Positions 18,520 through 27,800 of a stretch of DNA of 33,865 bases are shown here, piece by piece. The notes beneath the pieces are model-generated. The model ran no database searches, was not told the origin of the DNA, and saw only the letters and a list, made by a program, of their open reading frames with translations. The stretch is from Elusimicrobiota bacterium. GTDB taxonomy: Bacteria; Elusimicrobiota; Elusimicrobia; UBA1565. Position numbers and translations under genes: made by a program. Where the stretch lies: the NCBI GenBank assembly GCA_002401485.1, contig NVTF01000010.1, positions 1 to 33,865 on the forward strand, written 5' to 3'. Every line of letters starts with the position of its first letter. Positions within the stretch are counted from its first letter, which is position 1.

Positions 18520-19440
18520 ATGGCGCAAATCTCGACGAATTTTGATGGACCTTCCCTCGAACAACAGCCGCTCGGCTCGCGGCCCTTCGCCTACGTGTTG
18601 TCGGGAGGAGCGGCCTTGGGGGCTTGGCAGGGAGGTGTTCTCTGCGCCTTGTCCCAGGAGAAGGGGTGGAATGCGCACTCGGTCATCGGTACCAGTGCCG
18701 GCGCAATTAACGGGGCTGCCTACCTGCAAGGTGATTTCGACCTCTTAAAGGAATTGTGGCGTTCAATTCCACGCGGGCGGTTTATGAAGCGGTCTCTTGG
18801 CTTTTCCCCGCCAAGGCTTTTCTCTTTGGAATCAGTGAAGGAGTATTTGGGAGAGGTTATTTCTGAAGAACGCTGCCGCCAGGGGCGGCGCTGTTGGTTC
18901 TACCCGGTCTCGGTTGATATCGCTCATGGCGAGACCCTGCAATCTGAATTTTCTCCGGAGTCCGAGGGTCCATGGCAGGGACCGTTGATCGATAAAATCG
19001 TCGGGTCCATGGCGGTCCCCTTCGTCTTTCCTCCCGCGCGTGTTCCGCATGAAGACCCGTCCAAAAAAATGCGTGTTCTTGTGGATGGCCATGTCACATC
19101 GCGTCTCTCGTTGGGTGCGCTTGCCTTGCGGGGGGTCCGGGATTTCGTCTTTGTGAACGTCATTAGCCATAAAGAAATGAGAACAAGCAGCTACTCTCCG
19201 CGCGGATTTATTTCAACCATGATCCACCAATTGTTAAACGCGCAGGTCGACAACGGACTCGAACCCTTTCGCGATGGGTTCAAAGAGTTGGGGATTAGGG
19301 CATTTCTCCTTCGCCCCTCCCGACCGCTTGCGATGTCGGTTTTTAAGTTTGATAAACGGGAGTGTCGTGACGCCTTTGAATTAGGGGAACGCGATGCTGT
19401 CCTCTGGGGAGAGTCTCCGAACGGGACTCAGATTCTGTGA
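18520..19440 (+). CDS. Patatin-like phospholipase
   Basis: 306 aa; oxyanion GGAALGAWQGG, nucleophile elbow GTSAGA, VLVDGHV catalytic Asp region. Confidence 0.9.
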   Translation: MAQISTNFDGPSLEQQPLGSRPFAYVLSGGAALGAWQGGVLCALSQEKGWNAHSVIGTSAGAINGAAYLQGDFDLLKELWRSIPRGRFMKRSLGFSPPRLFSLESVKEYLGEVISEERCRQGRRCWFYPVSVDIAHGETLQSEFSPESEGPWQGPLIDKIVGSMAVPFVFPPARVPHEDPSKKMRVLVDGHVTSRLSLGALALRGVRDFVFVNVISHKEMRTSSYSPRGFISTMIHQLLNAQVDNGLEPFRDGFKELGIRAFLLRPSRPLAMSVFKFDKRECRDAFELGERDAVLWGESPNGTQIL

Positions 19441-19499
19441 GCTCGAATTGAGTCAGAAATTCAGTTCCCAATAGAGTCAACCGCTATACTTATACCCGC

Positions 19500-21071
19500 A
19501 TGAATGGATTCCAGTTAAGCTATGTGCAAGAACTGCTTTCGCATGTTATCAGCGAGGCGCCGGTGGTCCTTTTCGCGCTCGATAAAGAAGGGGTCTTCCT
19601 GATATCGGAGGGAAAAGGACTTGCGAGTTTAGGTCTCAAGCCCGGAGACTTGGTTGGAACTTCCGCGTTGGAATATTATTCCGACAATACCGAACTCGTG
19701 CACGGCATTAAACGCGCTCTCAAGGGCGAGACGTTTAAGAAAACGGATCGTACGAAACAGACCTATTGGGAAACCAGCTACCAACCCATTAAAAAAGAGG
19801 ATGGAAGCTGCGGCGGAACGATTGGGGTTTCCATCGACATCACCGAACGTATGGAGGCCGTGCGCGCGGACCGCGAACATCTGCGCCGGGAACGATCCCT
19901 TCGCATTGATGCGGAGAACGCGAGCCGTTCGAAAGACGAATTCTTGGCGTTGCTCTCCCACGAACTGCGCACGCCGATGACCGCTATGCTGGGGTGGACC
20001 TTTCTTCTGCGTTCGGGCGACATGAATTCCGATGAGTTTAAGTCCGCACTGGATGCCATTGAACGCAATATGAAGGCGCAGGCTCAGATCATTGAAGACT
20101 TGCTGGATGTTTCCCGCATCGTAACGGGGAAAGTTCGGCTCGAAACACGCCCGATCGAAGTGGATTCAATTGTGCAGGCCGCCGTTGATGTTGTGCGCCC
20201 CGCGGCCAAGGCGCGGAAAATCGAATTGAGGATCGAACTTCGCGATCCGACCGCGGTTGTTCTCGGGGATCCGGAACGATTGCAGCAGGCGATTTGGAAT
20301 CTGGTTTCCAACGCAGTTAAGTTTTCAGAGGAAGGCCAGACCGTCTCTGTTTGTATTTCAAAAAACGAGGAGGAGGTGACCATCTCTGTTTGTGATGAAG
20401 GGGGGGGGATTCACGAAGACTATTTGCCGCATCTCTTCGACCCCTTTACGCAGGCGGAATCATCGTTAACGCGCGAGCACGGCGGCCTTGGTCTTGGGTT
20501 GGCGATTGTTCGTCATATCATAGACCTGCATGGCGGAAAAATTACCGCGAAAAGTGGTGGCGTCGGCAAGGGGTCGGTGTTTGAGGTGGTTGTACCTATC
20601 GCCGAATCGGGATCGGTCGCTGTCCCACCGGAAAAGGGACGCCAGGACCGCAAGACCTTGTTTGGCAAGGTCCCTGATCTTACGGGAACCCGTGTTCTAG
20701 TTGTGGATGATGATGCCGGGACGCGAACTATGCTGAAAGCCGTTCTTGAGTACGCCAAGGTTGATGTGACGCTTGCCAGCAGCGCCGCAGAAGGTTTCGA
20801 GTTGGTGCAGAGCGGCAACTTTCATGTGCTCCTCATCGACATCATGATGCCGGGCGAAGACGGACACTCCTTGGTGCGGCGTATCCGTGAACTCAGTCCC
20901 GAGAAGGGCGGGGATGTTCCGGCGACTGCGGTGACCGCCCGTGTCGGTATTGAAGACCGGACGGAAGCGTTGAAGGCCGGATTTCAGATGTACCTGCCCA
21001 AACCCGTTGAACCCGCGGAACTCGTTGTTGTGGTTCAGGCTCTCGCGGCCGAAAAAACCAAAAGAAGCTAA
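19500..21071 (+). CDS. PAS-histidine kinase-REC hybrid sensor
   Basis: 523 aa; PAS region, H-box FLALLSHELRTPMTAMLGW, N/G boxes (NLVSNAVKF, GGLGLGLAIVRHI), C-terminal REC (LVVDDDAG, LLIDIMMPGEDG, YLPKPVEP). Confidence 0.95.
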   Translation: MNGFQLSYVQELLSHVISEAPVVLFALDKEGVFLISEGKGLASLGLKPGDLVGTSALEYYSDNTELVHGIKRALKGETFKKTDRTKQTYWETSYQPIKKEDGSCGGTIGVSIDITERMEAVRADREHLRRERSLRIDAENASRSKDEFLALLSHELRTPMTAMLGWTFLLRSGDMNSDEFKSALDAIERNMKAQAQIIEDLLDVSRIVTGKVRLETRPIEVDSIVQAAVDVVRPAAKARKIELRIELRDPTAVVLGDPERLQQAIWNLVSNAVKFSEEGQTVSVCISKNEEEVTISVCDEGGGIHEDYLPHLFDPFTQAESSLTREHGGLGLGLAIVRHIIDLHGGKITAKSGGVGKGSVFEVVVPIAESGSVAVPPEKGRQDRKTLFGKVPDLTGTRVLVVDDDAGTRTMLKAVLEYAKVDVTLASSAAEGFELVQSGNFHVLLIDIMMPGEDGHSLVRRIRELSPEKGGDVPATAVTARVGIEDRTEALKAGFQMYLPKPVEPAELVVVVQALAAEKTKRS

Positions 21072-21400
21072 CCCATACATGTCGAAAGGAGGGGTCCTCC
21101 GTCTCCGAAAACCTCCAGGCAGAAAATCGCCGCCAACGATGTGATTGTGGCTCTGGACCAAATACTGCTCAAGGGCACACGTCCCTGCATGGAAATGCCG
21201 CGGGCCATATGGGTTGCGATGTGCTTTGCACTGAAGAAAAAACGCTGTGCGAAATAACCCAAAAGCGAAAAGAGTCCCCACATAAGCAGGAAGTCGTTAA
21301 AGGAAGTGGCCGGCGGGGAGTCGTCCATCATACCGCAGGCGGAGGCCTGTACTGCGACGACGAACAGCAACGTGAAGGCTGTGAGAATTTTTTTATTCAT
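21068..21400 (-). CDS. Hypothetical secreted/membrane protein
   Basis: MNKKILTAFTLLFVVAVQASACG signal peptide plus one further hydrophobic segment; start chosen at 21400. Confidence 0.55.
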   Translation of the reverse strand: MNKKILTAFTLLFVVAVQASACGMMDDSPPATSFNDFLLMWGLFSLLGYFAQRFFFSAKHIATHMARGISMQGRVPLSSIWSRATITSLAAIFCLEVFGDGGPLLSTCMG

Positions 21401-21514
21401 GCGTTGAGTATGCGCCGTGATGCGGCGGGATTCCACGCGACTTCAGTGCGTGACCGTGGTCGCTCTTCTAATTTTAGGTTGCCCTATGGGGGGTGGGGGT
21501 GCTAAATTAAAACT

Positions 21515-21760
21515 ATGAAGCGTCAAAAAGATCGGAAAAAGAAAGAACCTCCGCCGAAGGGGCCTCCCACGCGTGAGGAGCTAATTAAAGAAGAGCACAT
21601 CAAGAAACAAACTCAATTGCGGGAGTCCTCGTGCTCGCTTTCACGCAACCGCAAACACCGGCTCGTGCCGGACCGGCATGAAACCGGAAAATGCAAATTC
21701 TGTTTGCTCCCTTTCTGCCGCTGCAACGCTTGCCGCAAAGAAGCCGCGCTGCGGGCCTAG
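21515..21760 (+). CDS. Small basic protein with C-terminal Cys cluster
   Basis: 81 aa; Lys/Arg-rich; CKFCLLPFCRCNAC. Upstream TAAATT 6 nt before ATG. Confidence 0.6.
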   Translation: MKRQKDRKKKEPPPKGPPTREELIKEEHIKKQTQLRESSCSLSRNRKHRLVPDRHETGKCKFCLLPFCRCNACRKEAALRA

Positions 21761-21764
21761 TCCT

Positions 21765-21811
21765 CCCTAAAAAGTTTATCCCGGGATAAACTTTTTAGGG
21801 GAACTTTTTTT
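21765..21811 (+). terminator. 36-bp perfect palindrome followed by a T tract
   Basis: CCCTAAAAAGTTTATCCC|GGGATAAACTTTTTAGGG (21765-21800), then GGAACTTTTTTT; begins 5 nt after the upstream stop codon. Confidence 0.75.
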
Positions 21812-21836
21812 GGGGCTCTACCGTATAAAGGGGAAG

Positions 21837-21868
21837 GGTTGCGGGTTCCAAACCCGCCACCGTTTTTT
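21837..21868 (+). terminator. Intrinsic terminator
   Basis: GGTTGCGGGTT-CCA-AACCCGCCACC (11 bp, one mismatch) followed by GTTTTTT. Confidence 0.75.
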
Positions 21869-21882
21869 GCTCTTACTGGCCC

Positions 21883-22452
21883 TTATTGTTCGGGAATCTG
21901 GCGGCGCTTGATGCGTAGGCGCAAATGCTCAAGCTTCGCGCGCACATCCACCGGGATATCGGAACGCCGCGCTAAAGGGGCAAGAACATCGGTGTAGCCC
22001 TCGATCATTTTATCCGTGTAGGCGTAATTCTTTTTAAATGTCTCGAGTTCCGTCGTTTTGCGGACCAACTCCGTTCGAATCCGGCGATGTCCCACCGCGC
22101 GTTTTAAGGCCGCGCTGATTTCATCCGGGCTGGATGGCTTGAGCAGATAGTCATAAGCGCCGTTTTTGAGGCATTCGAGCGCGGAATCGACCGATCCGAA
22201 TGCCGTCATAACAATCACCACAATCGTCGGGTCAAGAGCGAGCGCGGATTTTAGGATATCGAGCCCGGAACTTCCGGGAAGCCTCAGGTCTGTCAGAATG
22301 AGGGGGGGACGGTCTTCCGTGATTATTTTCTTCGCGACGTATGCGGAAGAAGCAAGATTAAACGGGAGTTGCGCGTCTTGGATCACAGTCGCGACGTAGG
22401 CGAGGTATTCCTCGTCGTCATCAATGACTAGAATCTTTTCGTGCGACTCCAT
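21883..22452 (-). CDS. Response regulator, REC plus helical C-terminus, no recognised output domain
   Basis: 189 aa; ILVIDDDEEYL, LILTDLRLPGSSGLDIL, VMTAFGS, YLLKPSSP. Confidence 0.9.
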   Translation of the reverse strand: MESHEKILVIDDDEEYLAYVATVIQDAQLPFNLASSAYVAKKIITEDRPPLILTDLRLPGSSGLDILKSALALDPTIVVIVMTAFGSVDSALECLKNGAYDYLLKPSSPDEISAALKRAVGHRRIRTELVRKTTELETFKKNYAYTDKMIEGYTDVLAPLARRSDIPVDVRAKLEHLRLRIKRRQIPEQ

Positions 22453-22454
22453 GA

Positions 22455-22718
22455 CTATAAAGTAATCTTTTTTTCGTATTCAGGGAAGTAGTGCGCGATC
22501 ACCATGAGATCAAACGACGACATAATTGATTCCTTGCCTTCCCGTTCCAGAAGGAATTCAAAAGAGCGGCGTACCAGTTCTTCGGCGGACTCTTCTCCCT
22601 TTTTTAATCGATCATAGTCCAACTCCGCAACCGTGACGCGATGGGACGTGGAGGATCCTCCTTCTGAAACCGTGACTCTGTAGGCTCCGTTTTCCGCGGT
22701 GACTGTTATCTCAGCCAT
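22455..22718 (-). CDS. Small hypothetical protein, coupled to pta
   Basis: 87 aa; start overlaps pta stop (TAATG). Confidence 0.75.
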   Translation of the reverse strand: MAEITVTAENGAYRVTVSEGGSSTSHRVTVAELDYDRLKKGEESAEELVRRSFEFLLEREGKESIMSSFDLMVIAHYFPEYEKKITL

Positions 22719-23692
22719 TATCGCAGCGACGCATCGGCTTGCAGGCCTGTGACGGCCGCGAGGTTCACGATATCGTCGACCGTGGCGCCGCGGCTTAGGT
22801 CGTTGACCGGCTTGGCGAATCCTTGGAGGATCGGACCGATCGCTTCCGCATTGGCTAGGCGTTGAACGAGTTTGTAGCCGATGTTCGCACTTTGCAGATC
22901 GGGGAAGATCAAAACATTCGCCTTACCCGCGACCTTGCTGTCAGGAGCCTTCCGGCTGCCGATCTCAGGAACCAGCGCCGCGTCCGCCTGCATTTCTCCA
23001 TCGATCGCCAGCTCTGGCGCCTTTTCTTTTGCGATGCGTACCGCGTCGCGGACGCGATCAACGCTCTCATGTTCCGCCGAGCCGAGGGTGGAGAAAGAAA
23101 GCATCGCAACCCGGGGTTCGATCCCGCAGAGGGCCTTGGCCATACGCGCTGTCGAAATCGCGATCAGGGCAAGCTTCGCCGGAGCCGGTGCGGGGTTGAT
23201 GGCGCAGTCTCCCATAAGAATGACCCCATCGTCGCCGTATTGGCAATTGGGGATGACCATGATGAAGAAGCTCGAAATAGTGCGAACGTCGCGGGCCGGC
23301 TTGATGATCTGCAGGGCCGGGCGGATGGTGTCGCCGGTGGCGTGGGCTGCGCCCGCGAGGAAGCCGTCAACATGATCATGGTGCAGCATCATTGTCCCAA
23401 AGTGAATGGGGTCTTCCATAAGTTTAAACGCGTCGGCCTTTTCGATGCCCTTATGTTTTCGCTTCTCGTAGTAGCTGTTGGCGTAGAGTTCTCGGCGGTC
23501 GTCTTTGGAGGGATCTATGACGGTGATGCCGTCTACCGACTTCGATCCGAGCACGATGGGCTCGGCGAGTCCTTCTTTTTTTAGAATCGCCGCCGCCTCC
23601 AGCGTGCGCTTGTCAGCGCCTTCGGGCAAAACGATTTTACGGGGATTTTTTTTCGCTGCGTTCCGCAGCCGAGCAATGATGTCCTGTGCCAT
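22718..23692 (-). CDS. pta: Phosphate acetyltransferase
   Basis: 324 aa; IVLPEGADKRTLEAA, GFLAGAAHATGDTIRPALQIIK, LIFPDLQSANIGYKLVQRLANAEAIGPILQGFAKPVNDLSRG. SD AGGAGG upstream. Confidence 0.95.
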   Translation of the reverse strand: MAQDIIARLRNAAKKNPRKIVLPEGADKRTLEAAAILKKEGLAEPIVLGSKSVDGITVIDPSKDDRRELYANSYYEKRKHKGIEKADAFKLMEDPIHFGTMMLHHDHVDGFLAGAAHATGDTIRPALQIIKPARDVRTISSFFIMVIPNCQYGDDGVILMGDCAINPAPAPAKLALIAISTARMAKALCGIEPRVAMLSFSTLGSAEHESVDRVRDAVRIAKEKAPELAIDGEMQADAALVPEIGSRKAPDSKVAGKANVLIFPDLQSANIGYKLVQRLANAEAIGPILQGFAKPVNDLSRGATVDDIVNLAAVTGLQADASLR

Positions 23693-23723
23693 GGTTCCTC
23701 CTGACAGTGAGGAACTTTACCAA

Positions 23724-24644
23724 TTACTGGCGGAGGGAGACCGGCACGACAGCCTTGCCGCGGAGCATGTGATCGGTCAGGAGGTCGCTCAGTCCCTGCA
23801 CGCGAAGCCGGGTGGCGCCTTCCTCGGTGAGGATCCGAACAATGCCGTTCATGTCGCGAATGAGGTGTTTGGCGTCGCGGCTGTAGACCAACACAAGCGT
23901 CTCATCCTTTGCGTCAGCGCGCACTCCCGTGATTACCGTACCTTTCGCCGAACGCAGGCAGGTCTCGTAGACGGTGACAAAGGCGGCGGCATTTTTGAGC
24001 GATTTGCTTTCGATGCCGCATTGGTCCACGATGGGCTGCAGCGAGCTCGATTGGCGGTCGGAGGCGGGCCGTTCAAGATCGATAAGGGAAACGGTGTGAC
24101 CGAACAGTTTCCCGTCGCGCAATTGAAAGGAGGACTCGAGATCACTTTTTACCGTGCTGCCGGGGGGAATCAAGCCGCTAATCATAATGACGACGCCGTG
24201 GGTTCCTTCGGCTGCGGTGATCTTGACGCCATAACGTTTGGAGAGGTCGGTGAGGCAGCTGCTTAACGCGGCGACGACTTCTTTTGTGCTGGGCTGACGC
24301 GCGTAAACATAGTCGACCGATTGGCAGGACTGCATCTCTTTGAGTACGTCGCCAAATTTGTTGCCGCCTTCGATCGGCACACCCTCGATGCGGGGAGCAT
24401 CCCACCCGCCGTCTTGGGGTGATGTGGGAAGTTCAGGAATGGATTTCCACCACGGGGCCGCATTCTTGGTTTCGCCTTTGGGAATGGGCATTTCGGAAGG
24501 GGGAGAGATTTCAACGATATCGGCACGGCCTTCGCCGAAGAAATCGGACAGCCATTCCATTTCGGAAAAAATGCTCGCGTCGCTGGCGGCCGCCGGAGCG
24601 GCAAAAATGAAGAACGCGATAGAGGTGATAATAAAGCGATGCAT
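23724..24644 (-). CDS. Hypothetical secreted protein
   Basis: 306 aa with signal peptide MHRFIITSIAFFIFAAPAAA; no recognised domain. Confidence 0.75.
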   Translation of the reverse strand: MHRFIITSIAFFIFAAPAAASDASIFSEMEWLSDFFGEGRADIVEISPPSEMPIPKGETKNAAPWWKSIPELPTSPQDGGWDAPRIEGVPIEGGNKFGDVLKEMQSCQSVDYVYARQPSTKEVVAALSSCLTDLSKRYGVKITAAEGTHGVVIMISGLIPPGSTVKSDLESSFQLRDGKLFGHTVSLIDLERPASDRQSSSLQPIVDQCGIESKSLKNAAAFVTVYETCLRSAKGTVITGVRADAKDETLVLVYSRDAKHLIRDMNGIVRILTEEGATRLRVQGLSDLLTDHMLRGKAVVPVSLRQ

Positions 24645-24794
24645 TATTGATTCTCGGGGTTTTGACGTACCTTAATGATACGCCCAGCACCAAAATGACA
24701 GTATGACGACCGCCAATTGATTGTGTTGATGGCGATCAACCCCTTCGCTCTAGGTCCATCGGGCCGAGCGTTTTAATGGTTCTGAGGCATAAGA

Positions 24795-24810
24795 CCTATA
24801 CGCGTATAGG
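24795..24810. promoter_or_regulatory. 16-bp perfect palindrome in divergent intergenic region
   Basis: CCTATACGCGTATAGG, about 60 bp upstream of the -10-like TATCCT of the giant gene. Confidence 0.5.
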
Positions 24811-24881
24811 CGTTATTCCCCGTCGAGGATTAGGTGGTTTGGCCCACAGAGAATCAACCGTTGGGTGGTATCCTGTTGTCT

Positions 24882-27800
24882 ATGATGAAAAAGATCCTCC
24901 TCCAATTTCCCGTTCAAAAATCCATTGCTTCCGCTCTTGTTGCTGCGCTTTTAATGACGACTCCCGGACTCGGCGTTTATGAAGCGGCCGCAAAGATCGT
25001 CGGAAACACAAGCGTGACAACGATCCCCTCCGGCTTTAACGCACCGGTGGGTCTTGGTCACATCTTCGGTTTGGGCACAACAAAGGCTGAAGCATTTTTG
25101 AAGGTGGACAGCCTCGGATCTACTCTAACCGTTATCGATGCGCCGGTTTTTTTGCCGGAACAAACCCTTGCTGTTGCCTCTGCCGCGAAGTCGGACCCTA
25201 GGTCCTCTGTCCCGACAATAGCGATTTCCCCTGCTGGCATAAAAATTGCTGCTCGAATTTTAACGAGCCATGCCCCTGCAATTCGCGCGCCGCGTGTTAC
25301 GGCAAAACAAACCCTCACCACTACCGTTGAAGCGGTGCGTCATGAGTCGACCTCAGGCCGGGTTTCCGGGGCGCCGCTCACCCGACTTTTTGATTTCTCC
25401 AGACGCTCGCGTGATTCCAATGTCCCGGCAGTGCGCGGCTCCTACTTCGGATCACGCGGCAGCCGCCTTAGCCGCTCGGCTGAAGCCGCTGTTAATGCAG
25501 CCGATGAGCCCGCCTCTCCTTCCTCTACTAAGGAAAAGGCCGTGAAAAAGGGTCCGAGCAATACCCTTGTGATCGGACTCGCCGCTGCCGGAGCCGTCGC
25601 CTCGTTTTATTTCGCGCCCGTAATCCTCGCGGCCGCAGCAACCGCTCTCACGTTTGCGGGGCTGTCGACGCCGCTGTGGATTACCTCAGGATCGCTTTGG
25701 ACGACACTAGGCGTGAGCGCGCTTGGAGTTGTTGTCGGTTCTGCGGTTTCGCAGTATCCGTTATGGCTTTCCTTCCCTAGGGATGTTATTCAAAGCGCCA
25801 CGAATGCGGGTGCCAACACCTTTAAGTTTTGGGCGCGTTTCGGCCGCATTTTAGATTCGGTTTTAACCGGCCGATCAACGGAAGACGCCAATAAGGCGGA
25901 TTTGCCCGCTAACATTTTCAAATATCCGGTGCTTGCCTGGCCGTTTTTCTTAACAGGCCTTGGCGTGGTCCCCATCGTGATGGCTACCGGTGCGGTCGCT
26001 CTAGGCTGGCCGGTGTTGACGGTTTGGGGCATCGGCGCCGCTTTAATTTTTGGAGGCGCTCCCGTATTCTTTGCTGCCGGCCTCCTTTATAAGGTTGTTG
26101 AGACTCCTATTCGGGCTGCGCTGCGCGGACTTAAACAGGTCGCGTTCCAATTTTTTCCTTGGCTGATTGACTTTTTCAACTTTTTAGGACGTGTTCTTCG
26201 TAAGCTCTTCCCGTTCATTGGCGGCGGGCTTTGGGGCATCGTCAGGACGGCGGGTTTTGGCATTGCCGCAGGGTTTTTGACAACCGCTCGTCCGATCTGG
26301 GAGGGTGTTGCGGATTCGGAGATCGCTGAGCCGGATCTTCAAAAGCGGGACCGTCTCTATTCGATTCCCCGAAAGGTCGGCATTATAGCGGTGCGGATTG
26401 CGGGTGGATTGACCGCTCTCGTCGCGGGTGTTCTTGGGGCCGGCATTGGGCTGGTGCTTTCGCTGCCTTTCATGCTCGTGCATCCGCTTCATATCGCATT
26501 GGATTGGGCCAAAATCGAGACGGGAACAATCGCAGGGTTCACGAAACGTTTCCACGATAACCTTGACGATGAGGAAGGGTTGGGAGAGCTGGCGCAAACC
26601 GAATTCGAGGCCGCCGGCGACCAACGGTCTATTTCCTTGGCGCATGCAGTCGCACGTTTGGCGAATGCACCGCTGCACGCGGGATACCTTTCGGTCGCGC
26701 TCATTGCGACGGCGCTGACGGCTTATTTCCGAACCTGGAGCCGTTCCTTGGGTTGGACAACACGGCCGGAACGCGTCACCGCTGAGCCGCTTGATGGAGT
26801 CAAAGAAATTCGGGATGCCGACAGCAAACGCATATCCGCGGCTCCTGAAAATCCTCACTTCTGGGCTCCGTTCCTTCTCGGAACTCTTGGGGCACTCGGC
26901 GGCTCCGCCGCCGTCTATACCACCGTGCTCGGCGGCGCTCTTTCGCTGGCATGGCTGCCGCTTGCGTTATTGGCGTTAGGGACTGCGGCAGGCGGATTTA
27001 TTGGATTAGCAATTTCCCAGCCGGCGGCGTGGAGCAATCTCTTTGGCGGCATCAAGAAAGAGGCTGTTGACGGCGCGACAGCGTCTTATCGGGCTTCCGC
27101 GAGACTCGGACTTCGCACGGACGCAGCACTTCGTGATCGTGCGGTGAGTGAGCATTTGTATAGAAACGCTCCGGCGAATCTTCTTCAGTACCCGTGGCTC
27201 GCCCTTCCCGGCGTAATTGTGGGATACGTCGCCGCCGTTTTCGGCTTCATTGCTGGTCCCATTGCCGTTGTTGTTGGAACCGCGACGCAAGCGGCATGGA
27301 CCGGTTTCCTTTCGCTGGTCGAGCGATTTATTCCGGCGCTCAAACGAGTTCTTAAACGCATAGTGAAAATTCTGCGCAACGCCATTCCCTTTGCGGGTGG
27401 TTTGATCTGGGGAACTATCCGCGGTCTGTTTATCACTGGGGTCGCTTCAGCGGCAGTTGCCGCAGGACCGATTTTTGACGCGGTGTTCGATAAAGATCTC
27501 GATATCGATGAGTCGCGTTACGATATGGACGGCATCTCCAAGATCATTGCAGTGCGCGCCTTCCAGCTCGTTGCTGTGATCGGGCTGCTCACCGCGGCAC
27601 TGCTTGGTTTCGTGACCGGTTTGATTTATGGATTGCCGTATACCGCGGTCTTCGCTCTCGGGAAAGCCTTCGATTGGGGCAATGTCGGCGGTAAATCCGA
27701 GAATTTCTTCCGTCTCTGGGAGAAAGAATCGCTGCGTGATGAGGATGTTCGCTTCGAACAGCTCGTTCGTTCGGGTTTCTCCGAAGATGAAAAGAATATC

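Noticed and set aside
21811-21866. tRNA- or tmRNA-like 3' end (GCGGGTTCCAAACCCGC resembling a T-arm)
   Set aside because: No matching acceptor 5' strand, loop lacks the conserved purine at position 57, and the stem plus GTTTTTT is better explained as a terminator.
23105-23130. GGGTTCGATCCC T-arm-like string
   Set aside because: Lies within the pta coding sequence; no cloverleaf around it.
22862-23584. 240-aa plus ORF opposite pta
   Set aside because: Opposite strand of a clearly conserved pta gene; antisense artefact.
26184-26858. 224-aa minus ORF inside the giant gene
   Set aside because: Arg/Cys-rich shadow frame opposite strongly patterned TM coding sequence.
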